Source: Chloroflexota bacterium (lineage in GTDB: Bacteria > Chloroflexota > Limnocylindria > QHBO01). Taken from it: a DNA stretch of 6,860 nucleotides. The DNA lies in NCBI GenBank assembly GCA_013697395.1, contig JACCWY010000411.1, positions 1-6,860 on the forward strand, written 5' to 3'. A program made the translations under genes and the position numbers. Every line of letters starts with the position of its first letter. The first letter of the stretch is position 1. The notes below the pieces were generated by a model that was not told the DNA's origin, made no database searches, and saw only the letters and a program-made list of their open reading frames with translations. Positions 1-5,590 of this stretch are shown one piece after another.

Positions 1-638
1 CCATCCGGGCGCGCGCCGGGATTCACGCGCAGCCCGCGCCCATAGAACGGAGTGGTACCGATGACAACCAGCTCGATCGGCCCGCGGTGGACGAGCCAGC
101 CGTCCGCGCGGACCTCGACGGCGGGGCGACGCCACAGATCCGGGATCGAGCGTGCGACGGCCGACGCCCAGCCGCGCATCCGGCGCGCGCCCGCGTCGGC
201 GTAGCGAGCGGCAACGCGGGCGTCCCAGCCGATGCCGGCGAAGAGCGCCAGCCGGCCATCGACCGCCACGAGGTCGACCGGCCGAGCCTCACCGCGCACC
301 AGGACCTCGACCAGCTCCTCCGGCTTCGAGGGCAGGCGGAGCAGGTGTCGTGTGGCGTTGCCGAACCCGGCCGGCAGGTATCCGAGGACGAGGTCGTCGC
401 GGCCCGCCGCGACGTTGTACGCCACGCCGAGCGATCCGTCACCACCGGCGATGACAGCGGTGGTGTACCGGTCGATGCGCTCGTGCAGCCATGCCCCGAG
501 CTCGTCGGCGTCGCGCGTCGAGGTGACATGGAGGTCGGCGTCGAGCGCGTGGCGGGCAAGCTCCACCACGCGCCGGACCGCATTCGTCCGAGCGCTGCCG
601 GCCCCCTCGTTGAGGAAGACGGCGGCGGCGGCCCGCAC
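1..638 (-). CDS. Diacylglycerol kinase-family lipid kinase (DagK/YegS/LCB5 type), 3' end cut by window edge
   Basis: The predicted role is ATP-dependent phosphorylation of a lipid alcohol such as diacylglycerol, in the cytoplasm at the membrane face. About 212 residues are visible; the family is usually around 300, so the C-terminal lipid-binding part lies outside the window. The N-terminus carries the short strand-loop AVFLNEGAGSA (residues 6-16), equivalent to the VNPxAG loop. The nucleotide-binding GGDGS motif is at 65-69, followed by a second glycine loop, LPAGFGNATRHL (88-99). A later stretch, TTPFYGRGLRVNPGARPD, matches the family's TPxYGGGxxxxP region. The start is GTG at 638, chosen because the first beta strand begins right after it. 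This GTG lies 2 nt beyond the stop of the upstream lipoprotein, so translational coupling is likely; I see no good Shine-Dalgarno of its own. GGDGS replaces the more common GGDGT. The exact lipid substrate cannot be told from sequence. Confidence 0.88.
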   Translation of the reverse strand, partial: MRAAAAVFLNEGAGSARTNAVRRVVELARHALDADLHVTSTRDADELGAWLHERIDRYTTAVIAGGDGSLGVAYNVAAGRDDLVLGYLPAGFGNATRHLLRLPSKPEELVEVLVRGEARPVDLVAVDGRLALFAGIGWDARVAARYADAGARRMRGWASAVARSIPDLWRRPAVEVRADGWLVHRGPIELVVIGTTPFYGRGLRVNPGARPD

Positions 639-640
639 GA

Positions 641-1282
641 CTACGGCAGGGCTGCCAGGATCTCGGCTGCCTGCTCCTCGCTCCCGGTCAGGAAGTACAC
701 GGTGTCGTCCTTGACGTAGATGTACATCGACAGGCCAGGCCCCGCGCCGGTCGTGTCGGCCGCCGACCAGACGTCCTTGCCGCCGACCGAGGTCTGCTCG
801 AGCCCTTCGATGTCGCCCTCAGCCTGGCTGGCCGCGAGGAACTCCGTCTCGAGCTGGTCCTCGTCGGCGCCGAGGACGCGGAATGCGGCCACGCTGAGCA
901 CGCTCTCGCCCGACATCGCCCCGCCGAAGGCGACGGAGACGTCCTCGAGCTCGGCGCCGACCGAATCGAGGAACGCGGTGAATGATGGATCGGTTCCGCC
1001 GCCGGCCATAAACGTGTCGCCGCGGAAGCTCTGGACGCTGATCGGCTGACCGCCGACGGTGTCGGGGAACCGCGCGGCAAGCTCGGGATCGCCGTTGAGG
1101 TCGAACGACGGAATGGCGCCGGCGGACCCCTCCGCGTCCTCGCTGGGCTCCTCGGTTGCCGTCGGCTCGGGAGTCGCCGCCTCCGTGGGCGTCGGCTCGG
1201 CGTCGGCCGACGAGCCGCTCTGGCTCGCGCAGCCGGCGGCCACGAGCAGCAGCAGCGCCAGCAGGATCGTGATGCGCTTCAA
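641..1282 (-). CDS. Secreted lipoprotein of unknown function
   Basis: A 213-residue protein with a type II signal peptide: Lys-Arg at 2-3, a run of Leu/Ala/Val, then the lipobox VAAGC with Cys18 as the predicted lipidated residue, so it should be anchored to the outer face of the cytoplasmic membrane. Residues ~19-52 form a low-complexity Ser/Ala/Pro/Thr/Glu linker. Residues ~55-213 form an acidic globular domain with alternating hydrophobic strands (for example SVLSVAAFRVLG and SMYIYVKDDTVYFLTG) and a C-terminal helix. I do not recognise the domain. The start codon is TTG at 1282-1280, supported by a strong GGAGGG 8 nt upstream and by the signal peptide starting exactly there. The gene follows hydA after 74 bp and is followed 2 nt later by the lipid kinase, so it is probably co-transcribed with the kinase. 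A link between the lipoprotein and lipid phosphorylation is only suggested by position. Confidence 0.85.
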   Translation of the reverse strand: MKRITILLALLLLVAAGCASQSGSSADAEPTPTEAATPEPTATEEPSEDAEGSAGAIPSFDLNGDPELAARFPDTVGGQPISVQSFRGDTFMAGGGTDPSFTAFLDSVGAELEDVSVAFGGAMSGESVLSVAAFRVLGADEDQLETEFLAASQAEGDIEGLEQTSVGGKDVWSAADTTGAGPGLSMYIYVKDDTVYFLTGSEEQAAEILAALP

Positions 1283-1290
1283 GGGTCGAA

Positions 1291-1296
1291 CCCTCC
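1291..1296 (-). promoter_or_regulatory. Ribosome binding site that fixes the TTG start of the lipoprotein
   Basis: On the minus strand GGAGGG is followed by 8 nt and then TTG (1282-1280). No ATG or GTG near this position gives the full signal peptide, so this site decides the start. Confidence 0.8.
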
Positions 1297-1356
1297 GTAT
1301 GGGATGTGCAGCCCGTGCAGTCTAGCGGCACCGACGCACGAAGCCCATCCGGACGA

Positions 1357-2748
1357 TCAGGTGCGGCTGAGCAGCCCCCCGGTCGGCGCCCGCACGAGGA
1401 ACCGGCCGTCGCCGGCCGATCCGAGCCACTCGCCGCCATCGACGATGACCTTGCCGCGTGACAGGACGGTCTCCGCCATGCCGGTCACCTCCCAGCCCTC
1501 GTAGCACGAGTAGTCGACGTCCATGTGGTGCGTGCTCGAGCTGATCGTGTGCTTGGCGGCAGGGTCGTAGACGACGAGGTCCGCATCGGCCCCGACCGCC
1601 ACGACGCCCTTGCGGCCTTCGAGGCCGAACATGCGAGCGGGAGCCGTGCTGATGATGTCGACCCAGCGGTTCGCCGTCAGGTGCCCGGCCGCGACGCCGC
1701 CGGAGTGGAGCAGGTTGACGCGATCCTCCACCCCGGGCAGGCCGTTGGGCACCTTGCGGAAGTCGCCCTTGCCGAGGTCCTTCTGGCCGTGGAAGTCGAA
1801 CGGGCAGTGGTCGGTCGAGACCACCTGCAGATCGTCCTTGGCGAGCCCCTTCCACAGCTCGGGCGCGTGCTCCGCAGGCCGCAGGGGCGGCGAGCAGACG
1901 AACTTGGCTCCCTCGAAGCCGTTGCCCATGTCGTCGAGGGTCAGGAACAGGTACTGAGGGCATGTCTCGGCGTACGCGGGCAGGCCCTCGTCGCGGGCGC
2001 GGCGCACCTCGTTGAGTGCCTCGATGGCGCTCAGGTGAACGATATACACCGGCACGCCCGCCACCTGCGCCAGGCGGATGACGCGGTTCGTGGCTTCGCC
2101 CTCCATGACCGGCGAGCGCGACGTCCCGTGGTAGTACGGATCTGTGTTGCCGGCCTCGACGTTCTGCGCCGCCACCACGTCGATCGCCATCCCGTTCTCG
2201 GCGTGCATCATGATCAGCCCGCCGTTCGTCGCTGTCTGCTGCATGGCGCGGAAGATGGCGCCGTCGTCCGAGTAGAAGACGCCGGGGTAGGCGGTGAAGA
2301 GCTTGAAGTCGGTGACACCCTCGTCGACCAGGGTGTCCATCTCCGCAAGCGTCGCATCGGTCACGTCGGACATGATCATGTGGAAGCCGTAGTCGATCGT
2401 CGCTCGGCCCTCTGCCTTGGCTCGCCAGGCGTCCAGGCCCTCACGCAGGCTCTGGCCCTTGCCCTGGACCGCGAAGTCGATGATCGTCGTCGTTCCGCCG
2501 AAGGCCGCCGCGCGCGTGCCGGTCTCGAAGGTGTCCTTCGCGAACGTTCCGCCGAAGGGCAGCTCCATGTGGGTGTGCACGTCAATTGCGCCGGGGATGA
2601 TCCACTTGCCGCTGGCGTCAAGCGTTCGGTCGGCGTCGACCTCCAGGTCCGCGCCGATGAGCGCGATGCGCTCGCCGTCGACGAGCACGTTGGCCGGCGT
2701 CGTCGCGTCGGCGTTCACGATCGTTCCACCCTTGATCAGCGTGCGCAT
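1357..2748 (-). CDS. hydA: Dihydropyrimidinase / D-hydantoinase
   Basis: A binuclear-metal cyclic amidohydrolase of 463 residues that hydrolyses 5,6-dihydrouracil, dihydrothymine or 5-substituted hydantoins to N-carbamoyl amino acids; cytoplasmic, and the second step of reductive pyrimidine catabolism. The small beta-sandwich part is at 1-50 and the C-terminus, with the TIM barrel between. All metal ligands are visible: HTH (His58, His60), the carboxylated lysine in DFKLF (Lys149), MHAENG (His182), IVHLSA (His238) and STDHCPF (Asp313). Tyr154 in the AYPG loop matches the substrate-binding tyrosine. Length is normal for the family (about 460). The ATG at 2748 is chosen because GGAGGA lies 4 nt before it and the protein then begins with the typical strand MRTLIKGGTIVNAD; an in-frame ATG at 2811 would add 21 residues without homology or RBS. 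Hydantoin and dihydropyrimidine specificity cannot be separated by reading alone. The carbamoyl-removing partner is probably the gene at 5591-6439. Confidence 0.95.
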   Translation of the reverse strand: MRTLIKGGTIVNADATTPANVLVDGERIALIGADLEVDADRTLDASGKWIIPGAIDVHTHMELPFGGTFAKDTFETGTRAAAFGGTTTIIDFAVQGKGQSLREGLDAWRAKAEGRATIDYGFHMIMSDVTDATLAEMDTLVDEGVTDFKLFTAYPGVFYSDDGAIFRAMQQTATNGGLIMMHAENGMAIDVVAAQNVEAGNTDPYYHGTSRSPVMEGEATNRVIRLAQVAGVPVYIVHLSAIEALNEVRRARDEGLPAYAETCPQYLFLTLDDMGNGFEGAKFVCSPPLRPAEHAPELWKGLAKDDLQVVSTDHCPFDFHGQKDLGKGDFRKVPNGLPGVEDRVNLLHSGGVAAGHLTANRWVDIISTAPARMFGLEGRKGVVAVGADADLVVYDPAAKHTISSSTHHMDVDYSCYEGWEVTGMAETVLSRGKVIVDGGEWLGSAGDGRFLVRAPTGGLLSRT

Positions 2749-2752
2749 CCGT

Positions 2753-2758
2753 TCCTCC
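2753..2758 (-). promoter_or_regulatory. Ribosome binding site of hydA
   Basis: On the minus strand GGAGGA sits 4 nt before the ATG at 2748. It supports this start over the in-frame upstream ATG at 2811. Confidence 0.75.
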
Positions 2759-2842
2759 GTGCTGGCCAGCCGTGAGAGTGCGAATCGTACCTTGACAGGG
2801 ATGGCCATCATCCACGACAGGCTGGCAGGGCCGAGGTTCGGC

Positions 2843-2848
2843 TACCAT
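2843..2848 (+). promoter_or_regulatory. Possible -10 element for a leaderless HhH-GPD transcript
   Basis: TACCAT (pattern TANNNT) ends 6 nt before the ATG at 2855. No Shine-Dalgarno lies at normal spacing, which is how leaderless genes look in many GC-rich bacteria. No convincing -35 is visible 16-18 nt upstream. The 106-bp divergent gap shared with hydA must hold promoters for both genes. Confidence 0.3.
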
Positions 2849-2854
2849 CGATCC

Positions 2855-3418
2855 ATGTCAACGGATCGCCTCTACCTCACCGGCGACGACGAGGCCGACC
2901 GGCTCCTCGTGAGCGAGCCGATGGCGCTCCTCATCGGCTTCGCGCTCGACCAGCAGGTGCCCGTGCAGAAGGCGTTCTCGGGACCGAAGGTACTGCTCGA
3001 GCGGCTGGGCAGCCTCGACGCACGACGGCTGGCGACGGTTGACTTCGCCACGCTGGAGGCCGCGGCCAAGGGCCCGCCCGCGATCCACCGCTTCCCATCG
3101 GCCATGGCCAAACGCGTGCAGGAGCTGGCCGCTCATATCGCGAACACCTATGACGGGGACGCTGCCCGCATCTGGACCGATGCGTCCGACGGGCGGGATC
3201 TCAAGCGGCGCATCGCCGCGCTTCCGGGCTTCGGCCAGATGAAGGTCGCGTCGCTGACCGCCGTGCTCGCCAATCGCCTCGGCGTTCGCCCGCCGGGCAT
3301 CGAGCAGGAGCTCCCGACGTGGCCGACGCTCGGCGACGTCGACTCCCCTCGGGCGCTGGCCGACTACCAGGCCACGAAGCGCGCCCACAAGGCTGCACTG
3401 CGGGCCGAGCAGGGCTGA
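2855..3418 (+). CDS. HhH-GPD-type base-excision-repair family protein, uncharacterised subfamily
   Basis: A 187-residue protein resembling the uncharacterised HhH-GPD subfamily (TIGR03252, from memory) found mainly in GC-rich Gram-positive and Chloroflexota genomes. The N-terminal part contains LIGFALDQQVPVQKAFSGP (26-44), the family's signature in place of the usual glycosylase helices. The helix-hairpin-helix is LPGFGQMK at 123-130, which should bind the DNA backbone. The catalytic lysine of bifunctional glycosylases normally occupies the position of Met129, with Lys130 one residue later. The GPD aspartate expected about 20 residues downstream is not evident (the region reads GVRPPGIEQE). 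Glycosylase activity is therefore uncertain, although the fold and DNA binding are likely. The start is the ATG at 2855, where homology begins; the frame stays open far upstream but that part is antisense to hydA. It is transcribed divergently from hydA. No link to pyrimidine catabolism is evident beyond adjacency. Confidence 0.85.
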   Translation: MSTDRLYLTGDDEADRLLVSEPMALLIGFALDQQVPVQKAFSGPKVLLERLGSLDARRLATVDFATLEAAAKGPPAIHRFPSAMAKRVQELAAHIANTYDGDAARIWTDASDGRDLKRRIAALPGFGQMKVASLTAVLANRLGVRPPGIEQELPTWPTLGDVDSPRALADYQATKRAHKAALRAEQG

Positions 3419-3430
3419 GGGTCAGCCTCC

Positions 3431-3446
3431 GTTGCCGATTGGCAAC
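3431..3446. terminator. Short perfect hairpin after the HhH-GPD gene
   Basis: GTTGCC, loop GATT, GGCAAC: a 6-bp perfect stem starting 13 nt after the HhH-GPD stop. No T-tract follows, so this is a weak terminator candidate; it could equally be an operator for the downstream small genes. Confidence 0.3.
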
Positions 3447-3480
3447 TGCCACGCGATTGAGGAGATCGGCTTCAGGCCCC

Positions 3481-3561
3481 ATGGCGCGTGCTAAGTCGGC
3501 GGCCGGCGACCCCAGCGGCACGCGGCTTGCGGACGCGCCTCCCAACTACCGTTTCGAGTGA
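3481..3561 (+). CDS. Possible 26-residue small protein
   Basis: An ATG-initiated ORF of 26 codons ending in TGA. The product begins MARAKSAAGDPSG and ends PPNYRFE, and is basic at the N-terminus. I recognise no family. A GGAGA lies upstream but about 15 nt away, which is far for initiation. It lies directly ahead of the 69-codon ORF and could be a leader peptide for it. Codons end mostly in G or C, but at this length that is weak evidence. It may be chance. Confidence 0.25.
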   Translation: MARAKSAAGDPSGTRLADAPPNYRFE

Positions 3562-3567
3562 GATCCA

Positions 3568-3777
3568 TTGGACAGGCGCCGAGTCATGCTCCAGATCCGG
3601 GCCATTCTCATCCCGTACCGCGTGGAGCTGCGTCGCCGTGACGGCGCAACGATGCGGGCGTTCCGGCTGCGCGCACATCAGATGATGGATACGCTCGAGG
3701 CAAGCGTGAGCGCCGACCCCGAGCTGCGGCAGGCGCTGTCCGATGCTCGCGAGGAGATCGACGCGGACGCGCGCTAG
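3568..3777 (+). CDS. Small hypothetical protein, 69 residues
   Basis: I recognise no family. The product is highly charged and probably helical: an Arg-rich N-terminal half (QIRAILIPYRVELRRRDGA, then MRAFRLRAHQMMDTLEA) and an acidic C-terminal helix (DPELRQALSDAREEIDADA). It has no signal peptide, membrane segment or cysteines. Third codon positions are mostly G or C, as in its neighbours, which favours real coding. The start is uncertain: TTG at 3568, preceded by the partial SD-like GAGTGAGA, or ATG at 3586 (63 residues). Its TAG stop overlaps the stop of the convergent response regulator in a single CTAG. It lies 149 bp after the HhH-GPD gene on the same strand, so the two may be co-transcribed. 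Confidence 0.5.
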   Translation: MDRRRVMLQIRAILIPYRVELRRRDGATMRAFRLRAHQMMDTLEASVSADPELRQALSDAREEIDADAR

Positions 3778-4166
3778 CGTGTTGCGGATTCCGCCAGGAG
3801 GCTGTCGATCGCGGCGATCAGTTCGTCGATGCTGAACGGCTTGACCAGGCTGTCGACGTGCGGCATGCCCGCGAGGTCGGTTTCGAGCGCCTTGAGTGCC
3901 GGCGCGTCCGCGCTGCAGATGAGGACCGGCAGGCCATCGAAGGCCGGTTCCGCGCGGACCTGCTGGGCGATGTCCCACCCGTGAATGCCCTCGGCGCCCA
4001 TCCGCAGGTCGATCATGAGCAGGTCTGGCCGCGATGCCCGGATCGCATCGAGAGCGTCGGCACGATCGCCGTCGATCGTGATCGTGTCGTACCGATCGTC
4101 CTCGAGGATCTCGCGTACGAGGGCGAGGAACTCGGGGTTGTCGTTGACCACGGTTACGCGAGCCAT
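3774..4166 (-). CDS. Stand-alone response regulator receiver domain (CheY-like)
   Basis: A 130-residue single-domain receiver with no output domain, so it probably acts by protein-protein contact or in a phosphorelay. The phosphoacceptor is Asp53 in LLMIDLRMG. The switch residue is Ser85 (LICSAD) and the conserved lysine is Lys109 in KPF. The Mg-binding acidic pair near the N-terminus reads Asn8-Asp9 instead of Asp-Asp or Glu-Asp. The start is the ATG at 4166, giving MARVTVVND. GGAGG lies 8 nt upstream, whereas the in-frame ATG at 4214 would add 16 residues without homology. No histidine kinase is present in the window, so its partner is elsewhere. It follows the LLM oxidoreductase on the same strand after 66 bp, but its strong separate RBS and unrelated role leave co-regulation open. 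Confidence 0.9.
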   Translation of the reverse strand: MARVTVVNDNPEFLALVREILEDDRYDTITIDGDRADALDAIRASRPDLLMIDLRMGAEGIHGWDIAQQVRAEPAFDGLPVLICSADAPALKALETDLAGMPHVDSLVKPFSIDELIAAIDSLLAESATR

Positions 4167-4174
4167 GTCGTTCG

Positions 4175-4179
4175 CCTCC
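4175..4179 (-). promoter_or_regulatory. Ribosome binding site of the response regulator
   Basis: GGAGG on the minus strand, 8 nt before the ATG at 4166. It supports this start over the upstream in-frame ATG at 4214. Confidence 0.7.
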
Positions 4180-4232
4180 GCTCGGCCGACGTTGGGAGAC
4201 GCGGAGGATAGCACCGGGCCCCGCCTGCGAAA

Positions 4233-5243
4233 TCACGCGCGGGGCTGTGATGTCTCCACGTCGCGCACGACCTGGCTGCCGTACAGGTCGAGCTGCTCCT
4301 CCTCCGAGCCGTTCATGAGGTAGATGTTGAACTGGGTTACCCCGGCTGCCCGCAGCTCGTCGAGGCGCTCCCGCTGCGCGGATGCAGGGCCCACGATGGC
4401 GAACTGGTCGGTGATCTCGTCCGACACGAAGCGCGCATTGTCGCTGCCGACCTCGGCGTGGTGGAGGTAATCGTAGCCCTCCCGATCCTGGACGTAGCGC
4501 CACAGCTCCTCCGGCAGCTGCTCCCTGGGGTACTTGTTGATCAGGTCGACGACGTGGTTGCTCACCAGCGCGGGGAACCAGCGCACCTTGTCGCGCGCCG
4601 TTGCCAGGTCGTCGGACACATACGCGGGTGCGGCGGCCATCACCTCGATGGCGTCGGGGTCCCGTCCTGCCTCCTCCGCGGCTGCGCGCACGAAGCCCAT
4701 GCACCATCGGATCACGTCGGGATCGGCGAGCTGAAGGATGATCCCATCGGCCACGCGCCCGGCGGCCGCGAGGGCCATCGGCCCGTATCCGGCCACCCAG
4801 ATGGGCACCGGCCCGTTGGTTGCCCATGGCATCTGGATCTCGGTCCCGTCGAGCGTGACCTTCTCGCCGGCGGTCAGCGCGCGAGCGACCCGGCAGCACT
4901 CCTCCAGGTAGGCGACGGTCGTCGGCTTCTTGCCCATCACCCTCCTGGCCGAGTCCCCACGTCCGATGCCGAGGTCCATCCGCCCACCGGTGATCTCGTT
5001 GAGCGTGGCGAGCGAGCTGGCCGTCACGGTGATGTCACGGGTCGCGGGGTTCGTGACGCACGGTCCCAGTCGCAGGTCCTTCGTGGCCGCGCCCATCAGG
5101 GTCAGCAGCGGATATGGATCCCGCCACAGGACGTGCGAGTCGAACATCCAGCCGTAGCCAAACCCATTCGCCTCGGCCCGCTTCGCCAGCTCGACCGACC
5201 GATCGAACCGGTGATCCGGCTTCAGGGTGATCCCGAACTTCAT
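4233..5243 (-). CDS. LLM-class flavin/F420-dependent oxidoreductase
   Basis: A 336-residue, single-domain TIM-barrel protein of the bacterial-luciferase-like family, full length. It begins MKFGITLKPDHRF. Visible family motifs are FGYGWMFDSHVLWRDPYPLL (28-47), VTNPATR (63-69), GGRMDLGIGRGDSA (86-99) and WVAGYGPMALAAAGRVADG (149-167). It resembles the subfamily I know as TIGR03842 (CPS_4206-like), annotated as F420-dependent although some members occur in organisms thought to lack F420, so FMN use is also possible. The reaction is unknown. The subfamily is often found beside hydantoinase and nitrilase-type genes, and both flank it here on the same strand, so a redox step on a pyrimidine or hydantoin derivative is a reasonable guess. 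The start ATG at 5243 has no strong Shine-Dalgarno. The upstream promoter region is the inverted-repeat element at 5276-5406. Confidence 0.92.
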   Translation of the reverse strand: MKFGITLKPDHRFDRSVELAKRAEANGFGYGWMFDSHVLWRDPYPLLTLMGAATKDLRLGPCVTNPATRDITVTASSLATLNEITGGRMDLGIGRGDSARRVMGKKPTTVAYLEECCRVARALTAGEKVTLDGTEIQMPWATNGPVPIWVAGYGPMALAAAGRVADGIILQLADPDVIRWCMGFVRAAAEEAGRDPDAIEVMAAAPAYVSDDLATARDKVRWFPALVSNHVVDLINKYPREQLPEELWRYVQDREGYDYLHHAEVGSDNARFVSDEITDQFAIVGPASAQRERLDELRAAGVTQFNIYLMNGSEEEQLDLYGSQVVRDVETSQPRA

Positions 5244-5275
5244 CGGTCTGCTGCCGTGGGCGTCACGCGGAAATC

Positions 5276-5406
5276 GTCAAATTCATACCGTCGCCGCACT
5301 ACGGTGGTCGATCGGTCGCGGGGTGGGTCAGCTGCGGCGCTCATCCGGCATTACTCCCATGGGCGACTGACTGCGCGGCGTAATGCGGCGACGGTATGAA
5401 TCTGAC
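5276..5406. repeat. 131-bp element bounded by 28-bp inverted repeats (MITE-like)
   Basis: The left arm (5276-5303) and the reverse complement of the right arm (5379-5406) both read GTCARATTCATACCG followed by TCGCCGCAYTACG. They match at 26 of 28 positions, with an uninterrupted 18-bp core (5281-5298 against 5381-5398). The 75-bp interior has no ORF of note but carries a second, shorter inverted pair (GGCATTAC near 5347 against GTAATGC near 5380). I find no clear target-site duplication. The size and long terminal inverted repeats fit a miniature transposable element. A large regulatory or attenuator hairpin upstream of the LLM gene is the alternative. The left arm ends 32 bp before the LLM start. 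Confidence 0.65.
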
Positions 5407-5429
5407 AACTCGGACTCCCCCGCCGGCCT

Positions 5430-5508
5430 CGAACGGTTCAGATTCACATGGATCGTGCGTCAGGGACGGCAAACCCGCTCCGAAGCGTCCAGATTCACAC
5501 GAGGCGTG
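5430..5508. repeat. Pair of degenerate 28-bp direct repeats
   Basis: The stretches at 5430-5457 and 5481-5508 match at 21 of 28 positions and share the exact core CAGATTCACA, spaced 51 bp apart. The same core, as CARATTCATA, occurs in both arms of the neighbouring inverted-repeat element (5278-5287 on plus, 5395-5404 on minus), so four related copies lie within about 225 bp. They may be decayed element ends or a cluster of binding sites. Confidence 0.5.
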
Positions 5509-5519
5509 AATGGGGACGC
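5485..5519. repeat. Imperfect 16-bp hairpin downstream of the carbon-nitrogen hydrolase
   Basis: The left arm (5485-5500) pairs with the right arm (5504-5519) at 13 of 16 positions around a 3-nt GAG loop: GCGTCC and ATTCAC pair with GTGAAT and GGACGC. It lies about 72 nt beyond the minus-strand stop of the hydrolase gene. It could terminate that transcript, but no U-tract follows on either strand. It overlaps the second direct repeat. Confidence 0.4.
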
Positions 5520-5590
5520 TCCAACGGCCGGTATCCATGGGTAACGGACACCTGGGGTGACGTTCGACGATTCGCCCGCGGCGCATCGGT

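Larger units (their letters stand above)
5244..5590. other. Non-coding stretch between the LLM oxidoreductase and the carbon-nitrogen hydrolase
   Basis: This 347-bp stretch holds no convincing gene on either strand. It contains the inverted-repeat element, the direct repeats and the hairpin listed separately. The promoter of the LLM gene should lie at its left end: reading leftward, the left arm contributes TATGAAT about 40 nt before the LLM start, which could serve as a -10, but no good -35 is visible. Confidence 0.6.

Noticed and set aside
1525..2775. Plus-strand open frame of 416 codons
   Set aside because: It is entirely antisense to hydA, whose metal ligands and motifs are all intact. 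The translation is a low-complexity Arg/Val/Asp/His mixture typical of the complement of GC-rich genes.
2792..2797. TTGACA as a -35 box for the HhH-GPD gene
   Set aside because: No -10-like hexamer lies 16-18 nt downstream, and the TACCAT near the start is 45 nt away. It also falls where the sequence composition of the divergent gap is otherwise unremarkable.
2749..2811. Extra 21 residues at the N-terminus of hydA
   Set aside because: No RBS precedes the ATG at 2811. GGAGGA precedes the ATG at 2748, where family similarity begins.
3472..4899. Minus-strand open frame of 475 codons
   Set aside because: It overlaps the response regulator and LLM genes out of frame, and its product is an Arg/Gly/Pro-rich shadow with no domain.
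4233..5243. Assignment of the LLM gene as RutA pyrimidine monooxygenase
   Set aside because: The motifs fit a different LLM subfamily, and no rutB-G-like neighbours are present. Only a shared superfamily can be claimed.
4458..5399. Plus-strand open frame of 313 codons
   Set aside because: It is antisense to the LLM gene and runs through the inverted-repeat element, with no recognisable domain.
5276..5508. CRISPR-like array
   Set aside because: Repeats are only four, degenerate, in mixed orientation and irregularly spaced, and no cas genes are present.
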